Part shown: positions 43,534-52,693 of the stretch, piece by piece
Numbering within the stretch: the stretch's first letter is position 1
Layout: each line of letters begins with the position of its first letter
Assembly: GCF_014287635.1 (NCBI RefSeq)
Contig: NZ_JACOPH010000011.1
Location: 32,124-96,123, forward strand
Origin: Roseburia zhanii
GTDB taxonomy: Bacteria > Bacillota > Clostridia > Lachnospirales > Lachnospiraceae
DNA length: 64,000 nucleotides
Reading direction: 5' to 3'
Made by a program: the position numbers and the translations under genes
Notes under the pieces: generated by a model
What the model was told of the DNA's origin: nothing
The model's input: only the letters and a program-made list of their open reading frames with translations
Database searches by the model: none

Positions 43534-46191
43534 ATGAAGTACGCTGGATTAAAGGATACTGAAGTTATTGCATCCAGAGAAGAAAATGGTTCCAATCTTA
43601 TTCCGGATTCAGAACCAACTACGTTTTGGGATGAATTTAAAGAGACCTTTGGAGATCCGATGATAAAGATATTACTTATTATTGCAGGAATCATGATTGT
43701 AATGTTTTTCTTTGGATATGCTGAAATTTACGAGCCGGTAGGAACAATCGTTGCGGTTATTATAGTTGCAATTGTTTCAGCAAAAACAGGTGTTGCAAGT
43801 GATACTGCTTACCGGAAATTAAAAGACGATCAAAAAAAAGATACCTGTAAAGTGTATCGAAACGGATTGCTGGAAGTAATCGAGGTTGACGATGTTGTTG
43901 TTGGGGATAAAGTGCTATTACAGGCTGGAGATAAAATCCCGGCAGATGGAATCCTTATTGATGGTGACTTAAGGGTAGATAATTCTGCCTTAAATGGTGA
44001 AACTGAAGAATGTAAAAAGTTTGCAATAAATGAAACAACCCCATTTACGGAAGAAATTACAGGAGATGTGTTTGTGGATGGATATTCACTATTCCGTGGA
44101 GCAGTTGTTTTTGATGGAAGTGGCGTACTAGATGTCCGGAAAGTGGGACTGAAATCAATGATGGGAAAAATGGCAGAAGAAATGCAGGATGATGAGCCGG
44201 ATTCTCCATTGAAAGTAAAACTTGGCATACTGGCAAATCAGATATCCAGATTTGGCTATATAGGTGCAGCAGTAATTACTATTTTATACATAGCATATTT
44301 TATTGCCGGGGCTGGTGGATTTACAGCTTATTTAGCAACTGGGTGGTCTTCGATTCTACAGGATGTGATAGAGGCAGTATCATTAGCAATCGTAATTATT
44401 GTTTGTGCCGTACCGGAAGGTTTGCCTTTGATGATCTCTCTTGTACTTATGCAGAATACAAGCCGGATGTTAGAACATAATGTATTGGTCCGTAAGGCTG
44501 TTGGAATAGAAACAGCAGGTTCATTAAATATTTTATTTAGTGATAAAACAGGGACGATCACAAAAGGAAGTCTTGAAGTTGTAGATTTTTTTACTGCTGA
44601 TGGTCAAACAATTACACTTGACAGTCTTGAACAGCATCAAAAACTAAAAACATTAGTTGATGTAGCAATTGGAATGAATTCTGCATCTATGTATGATGGA
44701 ACACATAGAGTAATAGGTGGAAATGCAACTGACCAGGCACTCATGCGATTTCTTGGTGAAGAAAAGTATAAATTGATTCAAAGTGATGCTGCATATATTG
44801 CAGGAAAAAGGCAGGGGTTTAATTCTGCAAATAAATTTAGTCAGGTAGAAATACAAGATCTCCATCAAACATTTTATAAAGGTGCACCAGAAAAATTTTT
44901 AGATATTGCAACGAAAGCATTAAATGAAGATGGTGAAGTTGTAGAACTTGATCTAGAGACTGTTAATAAAAAAATTAATGAGATGGCTTCAAAGGCTATG
45001 CGTGTTCTTGTTTTTGGATATTCAACATCTCCTTTGATAGAGAATAGCATAAATCAGGACGTTGTCTTAATTGGATTTGTAGCAATCAGAGATGATGTCC
45101 GGCCAGAGGCAAAGGATGCAATAAAAGAAGTAAAAGATGCAGGAATACAAGTTGTTATGATTACTGGTGACAGGCTTGAAACAGCGGTCGCCATTGCGAA
45201 AGATGCAGGTCTTATTCAAAATAATACAGATAGGGCACTGACATCATCACAGTTAGCACAAATGAATGATGAAGAACTGAAAACGATAATAAAAGATATC
45301 AGAGTGATCGCAAGAGCTTTGCCAACAGATAAGTCACGAATGGTTAGAATATGTCAGGAAATGAATTTGGTAGTCGGAATGACAGGTGATGGAGTAAATG
45401 ATTCTCCCGCACTGAAAAGGGCTGATGTTGGATTTGCGATGGGCAGTGGTACAGAAGCGGCAAAAGAAGCAGGAGAAATTGTTATTTTAGATGATAATTT
45501 TAAGTCGATTAAGGATGCTGTTTTATATGGAAGAACTATTTACAATAATATTTTGAAGTTTTGTAAATTCCAGCTGGTTATTAATGTTGCAGCAGTTATT
45601 GTGAGTGCGATCAGCCCATTTTTTGGAATTGAAGAGCCGTTGAAAGTAACCCACTTATTGTTTGTAAATCTTGTAATGGATGGACTTGGGGCGATTATGT
45701 TGGGAAATGAGCCTGCATTGGAAAAATATATGAGTGAAAAACCAAGACGAAGAGATGAAAGTATTATCAGTAAAAAGATGGCAGTTCAGATCCTGACAAT
45801 GGGAATCTGGCTCACAATACTAAGCTTTATCTTTTTAAAAGCACCATTGTTTAACTCATTTTTTGAAACAAAAGAGCAGAGATACACAGCATATTTTGTA
45901 TTATTTATAGTGGCTGCTTTATTTAATGGCTTTAATGTCAGAGATGAAGGATTTGGAATTTTTAAAGGTTTTTCAGATAATCCCGGATTTCTAAAAGTCT
46001 GGTTTGCAATTGTGATTGTGCAGGCAGTTATTGTAAATGCAGCATTAATTCCAATGCAGGTGTTTACATGGATAGGAAATATGTTTAGCTGTGTTCCATT
46101 TAGTCTAAAGGGATGGATAATAACAGTTTTATGTGCAGCAACTATGCTGCCGGTTGATCTGATTCGAAAATGTTTCGTACATAAAAAATAA
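43534..46191 (+). CDS. P-type calcium-transporting ATPase (P2-type)
   Basis: The 885-residue ion pump has ten expected membrane helices. It carries TGE-type LNGETEE in the actuator domain, PEGLP in M4, the phosphorylated D337 in SDKTGTITKG, KGAPE in the nucleotide domain, MITGD and TGDGVNDSPALK in the P domain, and NLVMDG in M6. The NLVMDG/PEGLP set matches Ca2+ pumps of the PMCA/PMR1-like group, probably with a single Ca site. Its place directly before two TerD (Ca-binding) genes supports a calcium role. TGGAGG precedes the ATG. Confidence 0.92.
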   Translation: MKYAGLKDTEVIASREENGSNLIPDSEPTTFWDEFKETFGDPMIKILLIIAGIMIVMFFFGYAEIYEPVGTIVAVIIVAIVSAKTGVASDTAYRKLKDDQKKDTCKVYRNGLLEVIEVDDVVVGDKVLLQAGDKIPADGILIDGDLRVDNSALNGETEECKKFAINETTPFTEEITGDVFVDGYSLFRGAVVFDGSGVLDVRKVGLKSMMGKMAEEMQDDEPDSPLKVKLGILANQISRFGYIGAAVITILYIAYFIAGAGGFTAYLATGWSSILQDVIEAVSLAIVIIVCAVPEGLPLMISLVLMQNTSRMLEHNVLVRKAVGIETAGSLNILFSDKTGTITKGSLEVVDFFTADGQTITLDSLEQHQKLKTLVDVAIGMNSASMYDGTHRVIGGNATDQALMRFLGEEKYKLIQSDAAYIAGKRQGFNSANKFSQVEIQDLHQTFYKGAPEKFLDIATKALNEDGEVVELDLETVNKKINEMASKAMRVLVFGYSTSPLIENSINQDVVLIGFVAIRDDVRPEAKDAIKEVKDAGIQVVMITGDRLETAVAIAKDAGLIQNNTDRALTSSQLAQMNDEELKTIIKDIRVIARALPTDKSRMVRICQEMNLVVGMTGDGVNDSPALKRADVGFAMGSGTEAAKEAGEIVILDDNFKSIKDAVLYGRTIYNNILKFCKFQLVINVAAVIVSAISPFFGIEEPLKVTHLLFVNLVMDGLGAIMLGNEPALEKYMSEKPRRRDESIISKKMAVQILTMGIWLTILSFIFLKAPLFNSFFETKEQRYTAYFVLFIVAALFNGFNVRDEGFGIFKGFSDNPGFLKVWFAIVIVQAVIVNAALIPMQVFTWIGNMFSCVPFSLKGWIITVLCAATMLPVDLIRKCFVHKK

Positions 46192-46219
46192 ATGATAGTG
46201 AAATAGGAGGATATGTAGT

Positions 46220-46825
46220 ATGGGAATCAACTTACAGAAAGGACAGAAAATTGATTTGACAAAAGGGGGTGGAACAGGTCTGCGTCAGGTTATGGTTGGA
46301 TTAGGCTGGGATGAAGTACAGCAGAGTAGAGGTTTTTTTGCTTTAAAACCACAGGATATAGATTGTGATGCGTCGGCTATACTTTGTGGAGCGGATGGAC
46401 GACTGATTTCAAATGATATAAAACAAAGTGTCATCTATTTTGGTAATTTAAGACATGCAAGCGGAGCGATCATTCATCAGGGTGATAACCTTACAGGTGC
46501 TGGAGATGGTGATGATGAACAGATCATGGTTGATCTGTCGAAGGTACCATCACAAGTAGAAAAAATCGTATTTGTTGTAAATATATATGATGCAAGACCT
46601 AGAAATCAGCATTTTGGTATGATTCAAAACGCTTTTATCCGATTGGTGAATATGGATAATAAAACGGAAATTTGCAGGTATAATCTTTCAGAAAATTATA
46701 ATAACATGACTGGATTAGTTGTGGGTGAAATATATAGAAAAAATGGCGAATGGAAGTTCAATGCAATTGGACAGCCGGTGCAGGAGGCAAGCCGTTTAGA
46801 AGCAATTATAAATATGTATCGTTAG
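46220..46825 (+). CDS. TerD family protein, first copy
   Basis: The 201-residue cytosolic protein has TerD signatures: INLQKGQKIDLTK at the start, VGLGWD, DCDASAILCG, GDNLTGAGDGDDEQI (acidic Ca-binding loop) and VVGEIYRKNGEWKFNAIG at the end. TerD proteins bind Ca2+ and belong to tellurite/stress response systems. This copy is more divergent than the next one, with extra residues around VQQSRGFFALKPQD and cysteines in the DCDASAILCG strand. GGAGG precedes the ATG. It is 28 bases after the Ca-ATPase gene. Confidence 0.93.
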   Translation: MGINLQKGQKIDLTKGGGTGLRQVMVGLGWDEVQQSRGFFALKPQDIDCDASAILCGADGRLISNDIKQSVIYFGNLRHASGAIIHQGDNLTGAGDGDDEQIMVDLSKVPSQVEKIVFVVNIYDARPRNQHFGMIQNAFIRLVNMDNKTEICRYNLSENYNNMTGLVVGEIYRKNGEWKFNAIGQPVQEASRLEAIINMYR

Positions 46826-46857
46826 AATAGTAAGAAAAGATCAGAGGTGAGAATAGA

Positions 46858-47442
46858 ATGGCAATAAATTTAACAAAAGGACAAAGAGTTTCACTTGATA
46901 ATTCGATGAAACTTGCATTAGTAGGACTTGGATGGGATACAAACAGATATGATGGTGGATATGATTTTGATCTGGATGCATCAGCATTTTTACTAGGTGA
47001 AAATGGAAAACTTTCCAGAGATGAAGATTTTATTTTTTACAATAATCTTGAAAGCCGCAATGGTGCAGTCATTCATACCGGTGATAATTTAACCGGTGAT
47101 GGTGATGGGGATGATGAGGTGATCTATATTGATTTTACCAAAATTCCAAGTGATATAAAGAAAATTGCTATCTGTGTAACAATTCATGAGGCTGAAGCTC
47201 GTAGACAGAATTTTGGACAAGTTTCGAATGCATATATTCGGATTGCGAAAAGATATGATGAATTTGATGAGGTTGGAGATACAATATTGAAGTTTGATCT
47301 TGAGGAAGAATTTTCAATAGAAACCGCTTTGGTTGTTGCTGAAATATATAATAAAAACGGTGAATGGAGATTTAATGCAGTGGCAGCAGGATATCAGGGT
47401 GGATTGGAAGCAATTATTCGTTCTTTTGGTGGTAATGTTTAA
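46858..47442 (+). CDS. TerD family protein, second copy
   Basis: The 194-residue protein is a canonical TerD: INLTKGQRVSLD, VGLGWDTNRYDGGYDFDLDASAFLLGENGK, GDNLTGDGDGDDEVIYIDF (Ca-binding loop) and VVAEIYNKNGEWRFNAVAAGYQGGLEAI. It closely resembles TerD/TerE/YceD-type paralogs, which occur as tandem copies in stress operons. The pair may form heteromers. It lies between the first copy and the kinase gene with gaps of about 30 bases each. Confidence 0.95.
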   Translation: MAINLTKGQRVSLDNSMKLALVGLGWDTNRYDGGYDFDLDASAFLLGENGKLSRDEDFIFYNNLESRNGAVIHTGDNLTGDGDGDDEVIYIDFTKIPSDIKKIAICVTIHEAEARRQNFGQVSNAYIRIAKRYDEFDEVGDTILKFDLEEEFSIETALVVAEIYNKNGEWRFNAVAAGYQGGLEAIIRSFGGNV

Positions 47443-47470
47443 AAATATATGTCAATAGAGGTGAATTTGT

Positions 47471-48772
47471 GTGAAAGAATTTGAAAAGGGACAAAAGATT
47501 AAAGTGCTATCAGGGGGTGAACTTGAAGTTATCCAAAAGCTTGGAGAAGGCGGTCAGGGTATTGTTTATAAAGTCAGATATAATGGAAAAGAACTGGCTT
47601 TAAAATGGTATTTTGGAAATAAATTGAACGATCCGGACAGGTTTTATAGAAATATTCAGAATAATATAAAAAAAGGAGCTCCGACAAGTGCATTTTTGTG
47701 GCCATTGGAGATTACTGAATATTATGAAGACAGTTTCGGATATTTGATGGAATTGCGTCCTCCTGAATATAAAGATTTTTCACTTTTTTTGCTTGCCAAA
47801 GAAAGATTTGCCAGTATAGGAGCAGTAGTGAATGCTGCACTATGCATTACAAGCGGATTCCGGGAATTACATAATTCCGGTTTTAGTTATCAGGATTTGA
47901 ATGATGGAAATTTTTTTGTGGATCCTAAAACAGGAGATGTTTTGATATGTGATAATGACAATGTGGCTGAATATGGAGATGCACTTGGAATTGCTGGAAA
48001 ATGCCGTTATATGGCACCAGAAGTTGTTTTAGGGAAAAAGAAACCGGATGTGCATACGGATCGTTTCTCTCTTGCCGTTGTACTTTACTTATTATTGTTT
48101 TTAAATCATCCGTTAGAAGGAAAGAAGACAATGTGTCCGTGCTTAACAGAAGAATTAGAAAGAAAGTTTTATGGGATTGAGCCGGTATTTGTATGGGATT
48201 CAAAGAATGATATAAATAGACCTGTGCGTGGAGTGCATGTAAATGAAATTAAATTCTGGCCAGTTTATCCCCAATCTGTTCGTGATACATTTGAGGAAGC
48301 TTTTAGCTATGAAGCAATGGTTGGAGCTGATTCACAGCATCGTGTAACGGAGAAAAAGTGGCAGGAAGTATTTACTGCATTGAGAGATTGTATTGCAAAA
48401 TGTCCATCTTGTGGAGAACTTACATTTATTGATGTTAAGCAGCCGGTATGCAAATGTATCAACTGTAGTAAAGAAATTCAAAGACCGATGATCTTAAAAG
48501 TAAAAAAATATCATGCCATTATGCAGCCTGGAAAGAAAATATATTCCTGCCATGCAGTGTATGATAGCGATGATTTTAAAGAAGTAAAAGGTGAAATTGT
48601 TTCAAGCAGACAGGATCTGTCTATTATTGGACTAAAAAACAGTTCTGATTTTACATGGACTGCGATTCTTCCCAATGGAAACACAAAACCATATTCAAAT
48701 GGACAGGTAATAAAACTTGGAAGAGGACTGAAGATTCATTTTGGAAATAGTAATGAAGGTGAAATTATTTAA
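47471..48772 (+). CDS. Ser/Thr protein kinase-like protein with zinc ribbon (TerY-P triad kinase)
   Basis: The 433-residue protein starts at GTG after AGAGGTG. The kinase domain covers about 18-310: Gly loop GEGGQG (25-30), K45 in LALKWYF, catalytic loop YQDLNDGNF with D142 and N147, metal Asp D161 in ICDNDN, and APE-like YMAPEVVLG. The Lys of the usual HRDxK is replaced by Asp (DLNDGN). A C-terminal zinc ribbon (CPSC...CKCINC) and a beta-rich tail (LSIIGLKNSSDF, GRGLKIHFGN) may bind partners. Adjacent vWA and PP2C genes make this the kinase of a TerY-P triad. Confidence 0.88.
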   Translation: MKEFEKGQKIKVLSGGELEVIQKLGEGGQGIVYKVRYNGKELALKWYFGNKLNDPDRFYRNIQNNIKKGAPTSAFLWPLEITEYYEDSFGYLMELRPPEYKDFSLFLLAKERFASIGAVVNAALCITSGFRELHNSGFSYQDLNDGNFFVDPKTGDVLICDNDNVAEYGDALGIAGKCRYMAPEVVLGKKKPDVHTDRFSLAVVLYLLLFLNHPLEGKKTMCPCLTEELERKFYGIEPVFVWDSKNDINRPVRGVHVNEIKFWPVYPQSVRDTFEEAFSYEAMVGADSQHRVTEKKWQEVFTALRDCIAKCPSCGELTFIDVKQPVCKCINCSKEIQRPMILKVKKYHAIMQPGKKIYSCHAVYDSDDFKEVKGEIVSSRQDLSIIGLKNSSDFTWTAILPNGNTKPYSNGQVIKLGRGLKIHFGNSNEGEII

Positions 48773-48793
48773 GGAAAGTGAGGAATTGTTATC

Positions 48794-49549
48794 ATGGGAT
48801 TATATGATGAAGTTGTAGAAGTACCCAGACGTACCATGGTTCTTTTTTTTGTAGTTGATACATCAGGAAGTATGAGTGGAGCAAAGATTGGGACAGTTAA
48901 TTCCGCAATCGAAGAGATAGTTCCGGAATTAAAGGACATATCAGAAAGTAATGCAGATGCACAGATTAAAGTGGCAACGTTAGCATTTTCAACAGGTGCC
49001 CAGTGGATTGATAGTTCACCTGTGGCAGCAGAGAATTTCAGATGGAATTATCTTGATGCAAATGGGGTAACAGATTTAGGTGAAGCCTGTATGCAGCTGA
49101 ACGAAAAACTTTCAAGAAATGCATTTATGAGTGATGCAACAGGATCTTTTGCACCGGCAATTTTTTTGATGTCAGATGGTGAACCTACAGACAATTATAA
49201 ACATGGTCTTGACAAATTAAAGCAGAATAATTGGTTTAAAAAGGCAATTAAGGTAGCGGTTGCTATTGGAGAAGACGCAAATAAGACAGTTCTTGCGGAT
49301 TTTACCGGAAATATAGAGGCTGTTATTACTGTACATACACCGGAGGCTTTAAAAAAATGGATACAGTTTGTGTCAGTGCGGGCATCAGAAATTGGAAGTA
49401 AAAGTTCAAATGCGTCTGCTGGTTCAAGTGATACTGGAGCAGAAATTGTTAGCAAACAAGATGAATTTGTAAAGGAAATTCAGGCTCAGAATGAAACAAC
49501 AGAAGCGGCAGAATGGGATTCATTTGATGATGATGGCATGGTTTGGTAA
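48794..49549 (+). CDS. TerY-like vWA domain protein
   Basis: The 251-residue cytosolic protein is one von Willebrand factor A domain with a complete MIDAS: D22-T-S24-G-S26, the Thr in NGVTDLGEA and the Asp in LMSDGEPTDNY. This is the TerY type found with TerD and with a kinase/phosphatase pair. The last 50 residues are Ser/Glu-rich and probably flexible. Such vWA proteins are thought to act as metal-dependent adaptors between partners. It overlaps none of its neighbours; the PP2C start is 17 bases after its stop. Confidence 0.92.
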   Translation: MGLYDEVVEVPRRTMVLFFVVDTSGSMSGAKIGTVNSAIEEIVPELKDISESNADAQIKVATLAFSTGAQWIDSSPVAAENFRWNYLDANGVTDLGEACMQLNEKLSRNAFMSDATGSFAPAIFLMSDGEPTDNYKHGLDKLKQNNWFKKAIKVAVAIGEDANKTVLADFTGNIEAVITVHTPEALKKWIQFVSVRASEIGSKSSNASAGSSDTGAEIVSKQDEFVKEIQAQNETTEAAEWDSFDDDGMVW

Positions 49550-49566
49550 GAAAGGGGGAAATTGCA

Positions 49567-50880
49567 ATGAAAGCAAAATCCTTCAATTTGTCGGCACAGG
49601 GAGCAAGTCATATCAAGAAAAATAAAGAGTGCCAAGATGCTTCTGTAAGTTATTTTGATGAAGAAATTGCAATAGCTGTTGTGTGTGATGGTCATGGTGG
49701 AGATGACTATATGCGTAGTGCTGTTGGGTCAAAATTAGCAGCAGCCGTAGCAGAGAAAAATATAAGAAATTTTTTGAAAGCCATGACAAAAGATCAGTTT
49801 TTTAATGATACTGAAAAGGTGCTTAAAAATCTTGAGGCAAGTATTATCAATGGTTGGAACGAAGCAATTTATATGCATTTTACCGCCAATCCTTTTTCAC
49901 AAGAGGAATTGGTTGGCGTATCGGAAAAGGCAAAAAAGAGATATGTGCAGGATGGAAGAATAGAAAGTGCCTATGGAACAACAATGATTGCAGTTGCAAT
50001 GACTCATGAGTTTTGGTTTGGCATTCATATTGGAGATGGAAAATGTGTTGCTGTTAATCCGGAAGGGAAATTTGTACAGCCTATACCGTGGGATCCAAAG
50101 TGTTTTTTAAATGCAACAACTTCTATATGTGATTCAGATGCGTTAGAAAGATTTAGACATTTTTATTCAGATAAACTTCCAATAGCCGTATTTGCAGGTT
50201 CTGATGGTATAGATGATTGTTTTAGTAATAATGATCAATTATATAATTTATATAAAACAATTATATATTCATTCGGCACGACAGATTTTGAAGAAGCGGT
50301 AAATGGATTAAGAGAGTATTTGCCAAGACTTTCCGCAAAAGGGAGTGGAGATGATGTTTCCATTGCAGCAATACTTGATTTAGATTTACTGCCGGAATTA
50401 GATATTGTAAAAGAATTTGATCGTGAAAAAGAGAAAGCACGTATAGAGGAAAATGCACGTAAAGAAGTGGAGAAGAATGAGGCTGAAAAACGTAGGGTAG
50501 AGGAAGAACATGCAAAATTCCAAAGAGCAAATCAACAGAAAACTGCACAGCCATCAAAATATCGTCATACATGCAAGTTTTGTACAGAGTGCGGTGCAAG
50601 ACTGGCTTATGGTGTTAAGTTTTGTTCTGAATGTGGAACAAGAGTTGCTCCTAAAATAGATAAACCAGAACAGGAAAATGACGGAATAAAGCTTATAGAT
50701 ATCTGCCAGCAGCATATGGGAAAAAAAGAAGATGAGACAGAGGAATGTGAAAAATATTCTACCAATGGCATTGAAGATAGTAATGATCAAATAGAAAAAA
50801 ACGCAGAATGTGAAATCATTTTGACAGAAGAAAATTCTACTGTTCAGATAGAAAATGAATATATAGCGTTCGAGGAATGA
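49567..50880 (+). CDS. PP2C-type protein phosphatase with C-terminal zinc ribbon
   Basis: The 437-residue protein starts at the ATG after AAGGGGGAA; a start 24 bases earlier would overlap the vWA gene. The N-terminal 280 residues are a PP2C domain with metal-binding Asp residues in VVCDGHGGDDY, AGSDGIDD and GSGDDVSIAAI. A charged coiled coil (about 280-325, EKEKARIEENARKEVEKNEA) follows, then a zinc ribbon (CKFCTECGARLAYGVKFCSECG) and an acidic tail. It would reverse phosphorylation by the kinase two genes upstream. Confidence 0.92.
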   Translation: MKAKSFNLSAQGASHIKKNKECQDASVSYFDEEIAIAVVCDGHGGDDYMRSAVGSKLAAAVAEKNIRNFLKAMTKDQFFNDTEKVLKNLEASIINGWNEAIYMHFTANPFSQEELVGVSEKAKKRYVQDGRIESAYGTTMIAVAMTHEFWFGIHIGDGKCVAVNPEGKFVQPIPWDPKCFLNATTSICDSDALERFRHFYSDKLPIAVFAGSDGIDDCFSNNDQLYNLYKTIIYSFGTTDFEEAVNGLREYLPRLSAKGSGDDVSIAAILDLDLLPELDIVKEFDREKEKARIEENARKEVEKNEAEKRRVEEEHAKFQRANQQKTAQPSKYRHTCKFCTECGARLAYGVKFCSECGTRVAPKIDKPEQENDGIKLIDICQQHMGKKEDETEECEKYSTNGIEDSNDQIEKNAECEIILTEENSTVQIENEYIAFEE

Positions 50881-50895
50881 AAAGGTAAAACCAGA

Positions 50896-50942
50896 AAAGA
50901 GTGCAGATGAAAATTAGTCGATATATAACATCTGCACTTTCT
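50896..50942 (+). terminator. hairpin inside the operon, terminator or attenuator
   Basis: AAAGAGTGCAGATG (50896-50909) pairs with CATCTGCACTTT (50929-50942) around a 19-base loop, followed by CTTT. It may lower expression of the last three genes relative to the triad. Confidence 0.6.
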
Positions 50943-50958
50943 TTACGGAGTAGACAAA

Positions 50959-52506
50959 ATGAAGTGTCCAAAATGTGGAAAAATATGGAATCAAAGAAAT
51001 ACGATCACAAGTGATATTTATATCTGTCCTTATTGCAGAGATAGTTTTTCGGCAGATGGACAGGAAAGAGAAAATATCAGTCTGGTATTTAAGAAAATAG
51101 TGGATGATTATGGTGATCGAATAGTAGAAGATGTTGATAGATTAAATGCTTTATTAATGGATTATGCACCACATTCTGACAAAGAGCGAAAGCTTATTAT
51201 CATGGCAATTAGAGAAGGAGTTGCTGATAAGCTGTTAAAATTAGTGAATGCAACAGCGGATATGCAGCAAGATGGTATAAGAAGATGTGTCAATCTGCTT
51301 GTTTCGGAAATCTGGATTACAGAAATTGCAGCAGAATATGTTATTGCTGTTATTTCTAATGGGATTGGAATTAATGCAGAAATAGGTTCTATAGAAACAA
51401 ATTTTTGCGATCAGCGTATTACGGATACTTTAATAAAGACTATGGATCTATCATCAATGGAATTAATATACAGCAGATTAAAAAAATGCAAGACTATTGG
51501 GTATAAGGCATTTGCTTCCAATACGATGCTGACAGAACTGATTGTACCAGATACAATAACGGCAATATATCCTAGAGCGTTTCTTAATTGTAGGAATTTG
51601 AGAAAAATTAGTTTGCCATATTCAATAAAATTGATAGGAAACCGGATATTTGAAGGTTGCATTCATCTTGAAGATATTGAGGTTACAGATAACGCAGTAT
51701 TTAAAGTGGTAAATGGGGTGTTGATAGATAAAGTTTCAAAGAAAACTTTGAGGGCACTAAATAATGAAGAAATAGATGTTGTTGAAATTGCAGATGGTAT
51801 TCGCTGTATAGCGGTTAAAACATTTGATAATTGTCAGGTGAAATGTATTTCTATTCCTATGACTGTAATTATGATTGAGAAGGATGCGTTTTATCTGACC
51901 ACAAAGCTTGAGGAGTTTGTTGTGGATCCTAAAAACAAAATGTTTGGGACAAAAGATGGGGTTTTACATGAAAGGAATGGAAAGGTATTGGTACGATATC
52001 CGCAAGGCAGAAAAAATGTCAGTTATTATATTGAAGATTCTGTGGAGAAAATTGAGGAAAAAGCTTTTAGCAGAGCAATATACTTACAGACAGTTACTTT
52101 CAATAGAAATCTCAGAATCATTGGAAAAAATTCGTTTGAATATTGTTATAGTATAGAAAATCTTATTTTGCCTAATGGTATTGAAACTATTGAAGATCGT
52201 GCATTTCAATATTGTAGAAATCTTAGAGGCGCGATGCTTTCGAATAAAATTAAAGAAATTGGCGATTGTGCTTTTTACAACTGTAGTTCTTTGGAAACAA
52301 TTAGTATTCCTCAAAAGGTTGAGAGAATAGGTAATTTTGCTTTTGCATTCTGTAAGAAACTAAAACATGTTGTAATACAGGAAAATGTAACATTCATGGG
52401 AGATGGTGTTTTTTTGGAATGTAATAGTATCGAAATTTTCATTAGAAATAATACATATATTGAAGCATATTGTCAAAGCAGAAATATTAAATATCAAAAA
52501 ATTTAA
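50959..52506 (+). CDS. cytosolic BspA-type leucine-rich-repeat protein with N-terminal zinc ribbon
   Basis: The 515-residue protein has no signal peptide. Residues 3-27 form a zinc ribbon (CPKCGKIW ... CPYCRDSF). A helical region of about 110 residues precedes a series of LRR_5 repeats (about 160-505) with the usual pattern of I--KAF--C--L--I--P, for example IYPRAFLNCRNLRKISLP, EDRAFQYCRNLRGAML and IGNFAFAFCKKLKHVVI. BspA-type repeats are normally on secreted proteins, so the cytosolic zinc-ribbon form is unusual. It may serve as a binding platform in the phospho-signalling system. Confidence 0.85.
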   Translation: MKCPKCGKIWNQRNTITSDIYICPYCRDSFSADGQERENISLVFKKIVDDYGDRIVEDVDRLNALLMDYAPHSDKERKLIIMAIREGVADKLLKLVNATADMQQDGIRRCVNLLVSEIWITEIAAEYVIAVISNGIGINAEIGSIETNFCDQRITDTLIKTMDLSSMELIYSRLKKCKTIGYKAFASNTMLTELIVPDTITAIYPRAFLNCRNLRKISLPYSIKLIGNRIFEGCIHLEDIEVTDNAVFKVVNGVLIDKVSKKTLRALNNEEIDVVEIADGIRCIAVKTFDNCQVKCISIPMTVIMIEKDAFYLTTKLEEFVVDPKNKMFGTKDGVLHERNGKVLVRYPQGRKNVSYYIEDSVEKIEEKAFSRAIYLQTVTFNRNLRIIGKNSFEYCYSIENLILPNGIETIEDRAFQYCRNLRGAMLSNKIKEIGDCAFYNCSSLETISIPQKVERIGNFAFAFCKKLKHVVIQENVTFMGDGVFLECNSIEIFIRNNTYIEAYCQSRNIKYQKI

Positions 52507-52530
52507 GTTGAAGGATTTTGGAGGAACAAA

Positions 52531-52689
52531 ATGAGTAAAAAAACAGGGGAAGCTAATGTTGTTATGGTAAAATGTGGAAAGCATACATGTTACGATGGAG
52601 AGGAAAAACGTTTTATATGCAGCTGGTGTGGAGGTTCTGGCAAAGTGCAGGCAGCTGAAATATTTGATATTTCCGGGGGAGGTTTTTAA
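52531..52689 (+). CDS. 52-aa zinc-finger protein with DnaJ-like CxxCxGxG motif
   Basis: A short gene with a clear ribosome binding site (GGAGG) 7 bases before its ATG. The product begins MSKKTGEANVVMVKCGKHTC and has four cysteines (C15, C20, C30, C33) in the pattern C-x4-C-x9-CSWCGGSG. The second pair is a CxxCxGxG knuckle as in the DnaJ zinc-finger domain. It lies 24 bases after the LRR gene and 4 before the AIM24 gene, and its own 3' end supplies the GGGGGAGG site for the next start. No family is assigned. Confidence 0.7.
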   Translation: MSKKTGEANVVMVKCGKHTCYDGEEKRFICSWCGGSGKVQAAEIFDISGGGF

Positions 52690-52693
52690 AAAT

